A stretch of DNA of 64,000 bases. Origin: Tolypeutes matacus (Eukaryota > Chordata > Mammalia > Cingulata > Chlamyphoridae). Positions within the stretch are counted from its first letter, which is position 1, and every line of letters starts with the position of its first letter. Made by a program: the position numbers and the translations under genes. Under the pieces are notes generated by a model. That model worked only from the letters and a program-made list of their open reading frames with translations, was not told the DNA's origin and ran no database searches. Positions 61,180 through 64,000 of the stretch are shown here, piece after piece. The stretch covers positions 31,263,024 through 31,327,023 of the forward strand of contig JAKSZT010054304.1 in the NCBI GenBank assembly GCA_026826555.1, written 5' to 3'.

Positions 61180-63550
61180 AGATGTGTTAACATGTACCTT
61201 TCACTGCTAAAACTAAAATGATAATTTAAACTCTGATTATTGTAGTAGTAGTTAATATTGTCAATATTATTTATTAATGTTAATGGGTATGACATAGTAA
61301 TATTTTCTCTCAGGCTCCTAATACTTCCTTCTTTACCATCTTACTATTTTCCCAAATCCAGATATATCCATTTGACTATTATGCTTTTCCTGTTGGGCTA
61401 CTGCTGTAACAAATATCTACAATATATTTCCTTTCCTTCTAAAAAAAAATACCCTTGAATAAATGTTCTGATGTTGCATACAATTTAAATTTCTCTGCAA
61501 TCTGTTTTTCAAAGGCACTTTGTCCTTATTGTTTTCTTCAGAAATAGATGTTTTGAATATAGAAAATGTGTGTCTTTATACCTGCCCTGGGGTGCATTGC
61601 CATTTGTCTAAAGATATATGTATATTTCCCTCTGGATTCTATTTTTTGGAAATGCATAAAGATTTCTTGATTTTATCAAACCTCTAAGTATTTAAAAGTA
61701 AATTCTTACTCCACTTGGAGATATTTATACATTGTTATATATCTTATATGTATTTTAATAATATATTAAATTACATTTATCTCTTAGATATTGTAATTAA
61801 AATGCATTATTTTAAATTTAAAATATAGTGCATAAAAGTAAATTCCTATTTAATCATAAATAGAAAATTGCCCTTAAAACTTAAAATATTCAATAGTACG
61901 ATGACATTTGGTAGTAAATTTAAAGATTCCCATGGTTTTCCACAAATAAAATTTTGAATTATTAATGCTAATTAATACTATTACTTTCATTAGTAGTGAA
62001 CCACAATTATAATCTCAGAACGAAGCAAATTAATGGTTTTTCTCTCAAGATTCTGAATAAATTATTTTAAAAATGATTTTAAATTAAAAAAATGGACAAG
62101 TCAATGCTTCTTATATTTGTTCATCAAAATCACTTAATGATAAAAATACTATACTTTGTCATAGAAAAAACAAAGCTAAAAATAATATTTGCCACAATTT
62201 TATAGATAGATAGATATTGTGCCCACCAAATTGCAAATTACTTTTTGGATTATTTATTAAAAGTTAATATTGTGACTTAAAATAAACACATGAAATAAAG
62301 AAAACAGGGACCATACTGTGTGATTATTTAAATCTGAACAAACAGCATTTTATAACTGAAAGTTTTATATGTGAATTTTAAAAATTAATATAAAAATGTG
62401 TCAGGTAAATAAAGATGTTCATTTGTTAGTTTTATGGATATAATATTTTTGCATGTAAACTTTATATTGCTGCACCTTCTCAAATATTTTAGTGTGACAT
62501 TGAAATTTTGGAAAAGGTTTAATGGAAAACAAAAATAATTTCTAAAGTAGAGGTATAAGGCATATGGACAAAATCGCAAGGATAATCTCTGATATAATTT
62601 ATGAAAGAGTGGCAATAATGTTTAAAATTCTGTGTCTTTTTTTATTCTCCCTCCCTCATCAAGAATTCCAAAAGTTATCCCTCTATAGTCCTAAGGAAAA
62701 TGAGTGATGGATACCACCTTGAGATGTACAAAGGTATGACAAATGAAATATTGTGGGCAGATAATAAGGAATAAAGAGACAAAACTTGGGAAAAGACAAT
62801 TATTAAAGTAGATAAAACAAGCAATGAGAGATATGGTTATTCAAGACCACCCAATGCTGGATGTAAGTTCTTGGGCAGGCAAATTTGTTAGATATGTTGA
62901 AGAAACTGAAAATAAGTAGGCTTTTTTTCTGTTTTTCTTCCTTCCTTCCTCTCTCCCTCCCTCCCTTCTTTCCTTCCTTCTTTTCTTCATTTTCCCCCTA
63001 CTTCTTAGGATCTGAGATGAGTCTTCCTTTTAGATAAATCACCACTAATATGGCAGAATATCAGAAGAATAATTGATGTTGAGGTATGGAAAAGAGATTC
63101 AAGTTTCCTGTATGCCACTTAGAGTGACATATTAGGCAACTGATGATGCTAGCTAGTGAACTCATTGGATGGTTCAATGTAATGGAGTAATACAATCTTG
63201 TAGAAAACTATTGAAGTCTGAATTACCAGGTGAAGAATTGAATAAGAGTTACAGCAGTCCTCAAAGGAAAAAAAAGAGAGAGAGAGAGATGAGATGGACC
63301 CAATCAATAGGGAGTAGACCATCTTATGAGCAAATTAAAACAGAAAACATCTTGAACCCTGTAGCTGCACCACAGATGCCAACAAAATATGCATTGAAAT
63401 GTCAGACAAGGGACACTATTGCCATAGAGGTTAATATTAATTCAGTTGATACTACATAGAACTTCCTTCCACCATAAGGACACATTAAACAATGCTATAT
63501 ATTAGGAAATGATTTTGGGACAAAAATGGGAATGAAAGGAAATCTGAAAT
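61180..63550. other. Non-coding AT-rich DNA with a pyrimidine microsatellite
   Basis: The stretch is mostly unrecognised. It includes a short (GATA)n at 62202-62216, a (CTTC/CCCT)n pyrimidine tract at 62935-62990, and an (AG)n run near 63277-63288. No gene is recognised. Confidence 0.5.
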
Positions 63551-63559
63551 ATTTAAGGA

Positions 63560-64000
63560 TTCATCCCATAATAAATAACCAAAAGATAGGTGGGTGGTTA
63601 CTAATATCAGACAAAATAGATTTTAAAACAAAAATTACAAATGGAGACAGATTCATTCTATTATGATAAAATCCTCAATCTGCAAGGAAAACATAACATT
63701 TACAAACATATATGCACCTAGCAAAAGTGCTTCAAAATATATGAAAAAGGAGGAGTAGGTAATTCAATAGTAGTGGAAACTTCAATACCTCACTTTTAAT
63801 ACTGAACAGTTATATTAAGCAGAAGCTCAACAAAGAAAAAGAAAACACTACAAACAAAATAGACATAACGAGCTTCTACACAACACTTCACTCAACAACA
63901 ATAGAACAAATATTCTTATAAAGGTCACATGTAATATTCTAGAGAAAAGACCATATGTATTTGGCTGCAAAATAAGTCTTGATAAATTTAAATGGATTGA
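63560..64000 (+). mobile_element. L1 ORF2 endonuclease-region relic, continues past window
   Basis: 'ggttactaatatcagacaaa' and 'atagattttaaaacaaaaat' correspond to the conserved ORF2 region ILISDKIDFKTK. 'catttacaaacatatatgca' corresponds to the NIYAP motif, and 'cacttcactcaacaacaata' follows. Frames are broken. The element runs off the right end. Confidence 0.7.

Noticed and set aside
1..64000. CRISPR arrays, operons or a prokaryote-type defence system
   Set aside because: No regularly spaced repeats, no clustered ORFs and no Shine-Dalgarno spacing. The intron/exon structure and SINE/LINE content show animal nuclear DNA.

Overview
The window is vertebrate nuclear DNA: AT-rich, without operons, dominated by LINE-1 remains, and carrying one clearly recognisable protein-coding exon. 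Four minus-strand copies of a tRNA-derived SINE have the sequence of the armadillo DAS-SINE, and several L1 copies have long, distinctive 3' UTRs. I therefore infer a xenarthran, most likely an armadillo (Dasypus-like). Three runs of N (100, 100 and 400 bases) show it is a draft assembly.

The locus is the 5' end of BRINP3 (FAM5C), transcribed on the minus strand. The first coding exon lies at 4048-4283 and encodes residues 1-78 plus two bases of codon 79: the signal peptide and the start of the secreted protein. Clean splice sites flank the exon, and a short 5' UTR part carries an overlapping upstream ORF. Positions 1-4047 are intron 2. About 19.2 kb of intron 1 (4334-23569) leads to a GC- and CpG-richer zone at about 22.5-27.1 kb, which should hold the first non-coding exon and promoter. 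Two good minus-strand splice donors (exon ends at 23570 and 25178) are candidates for exon 1. A plus-strand donor after 26836 could belong to a divergent transcript.

From 28 kb to 64 kb I see no gene. This is upstream intergenic DNA built from nested retroelements: an old L1 (33.2-37.6 kb), a second L1 with ORF1 end, decayed ORF2 and complete 3' UTR (37.6-42.7 kb), L1 3' UTR-only copies (42.7-44.5, 51.9-52.3 and 56.4-57.4 kb), an L1 ORF2 tail with two foreign inserts (44.6-47.0 kb), an L2 reverse-transcriptase relic (49.5-51.1 kb), LTR-like repeats, and a further L1 running off the right end.

The most unusual structure is a 376-bp segment at 45008-45383 that interrupts an L1. It is a 98.9% identical, indel-free direct copy of 48118-48493, which looks like a templated (copy-paste) repair insertion. 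Other notable items are a 5'-inverted L1 inside the same host L1, a small retroposon family with a shared 3' end, a 41-bp homopyrimidine tandem repeat near the promoter, and the overlapping uORF on BRINP3. I found no evidence of a new multigene system.
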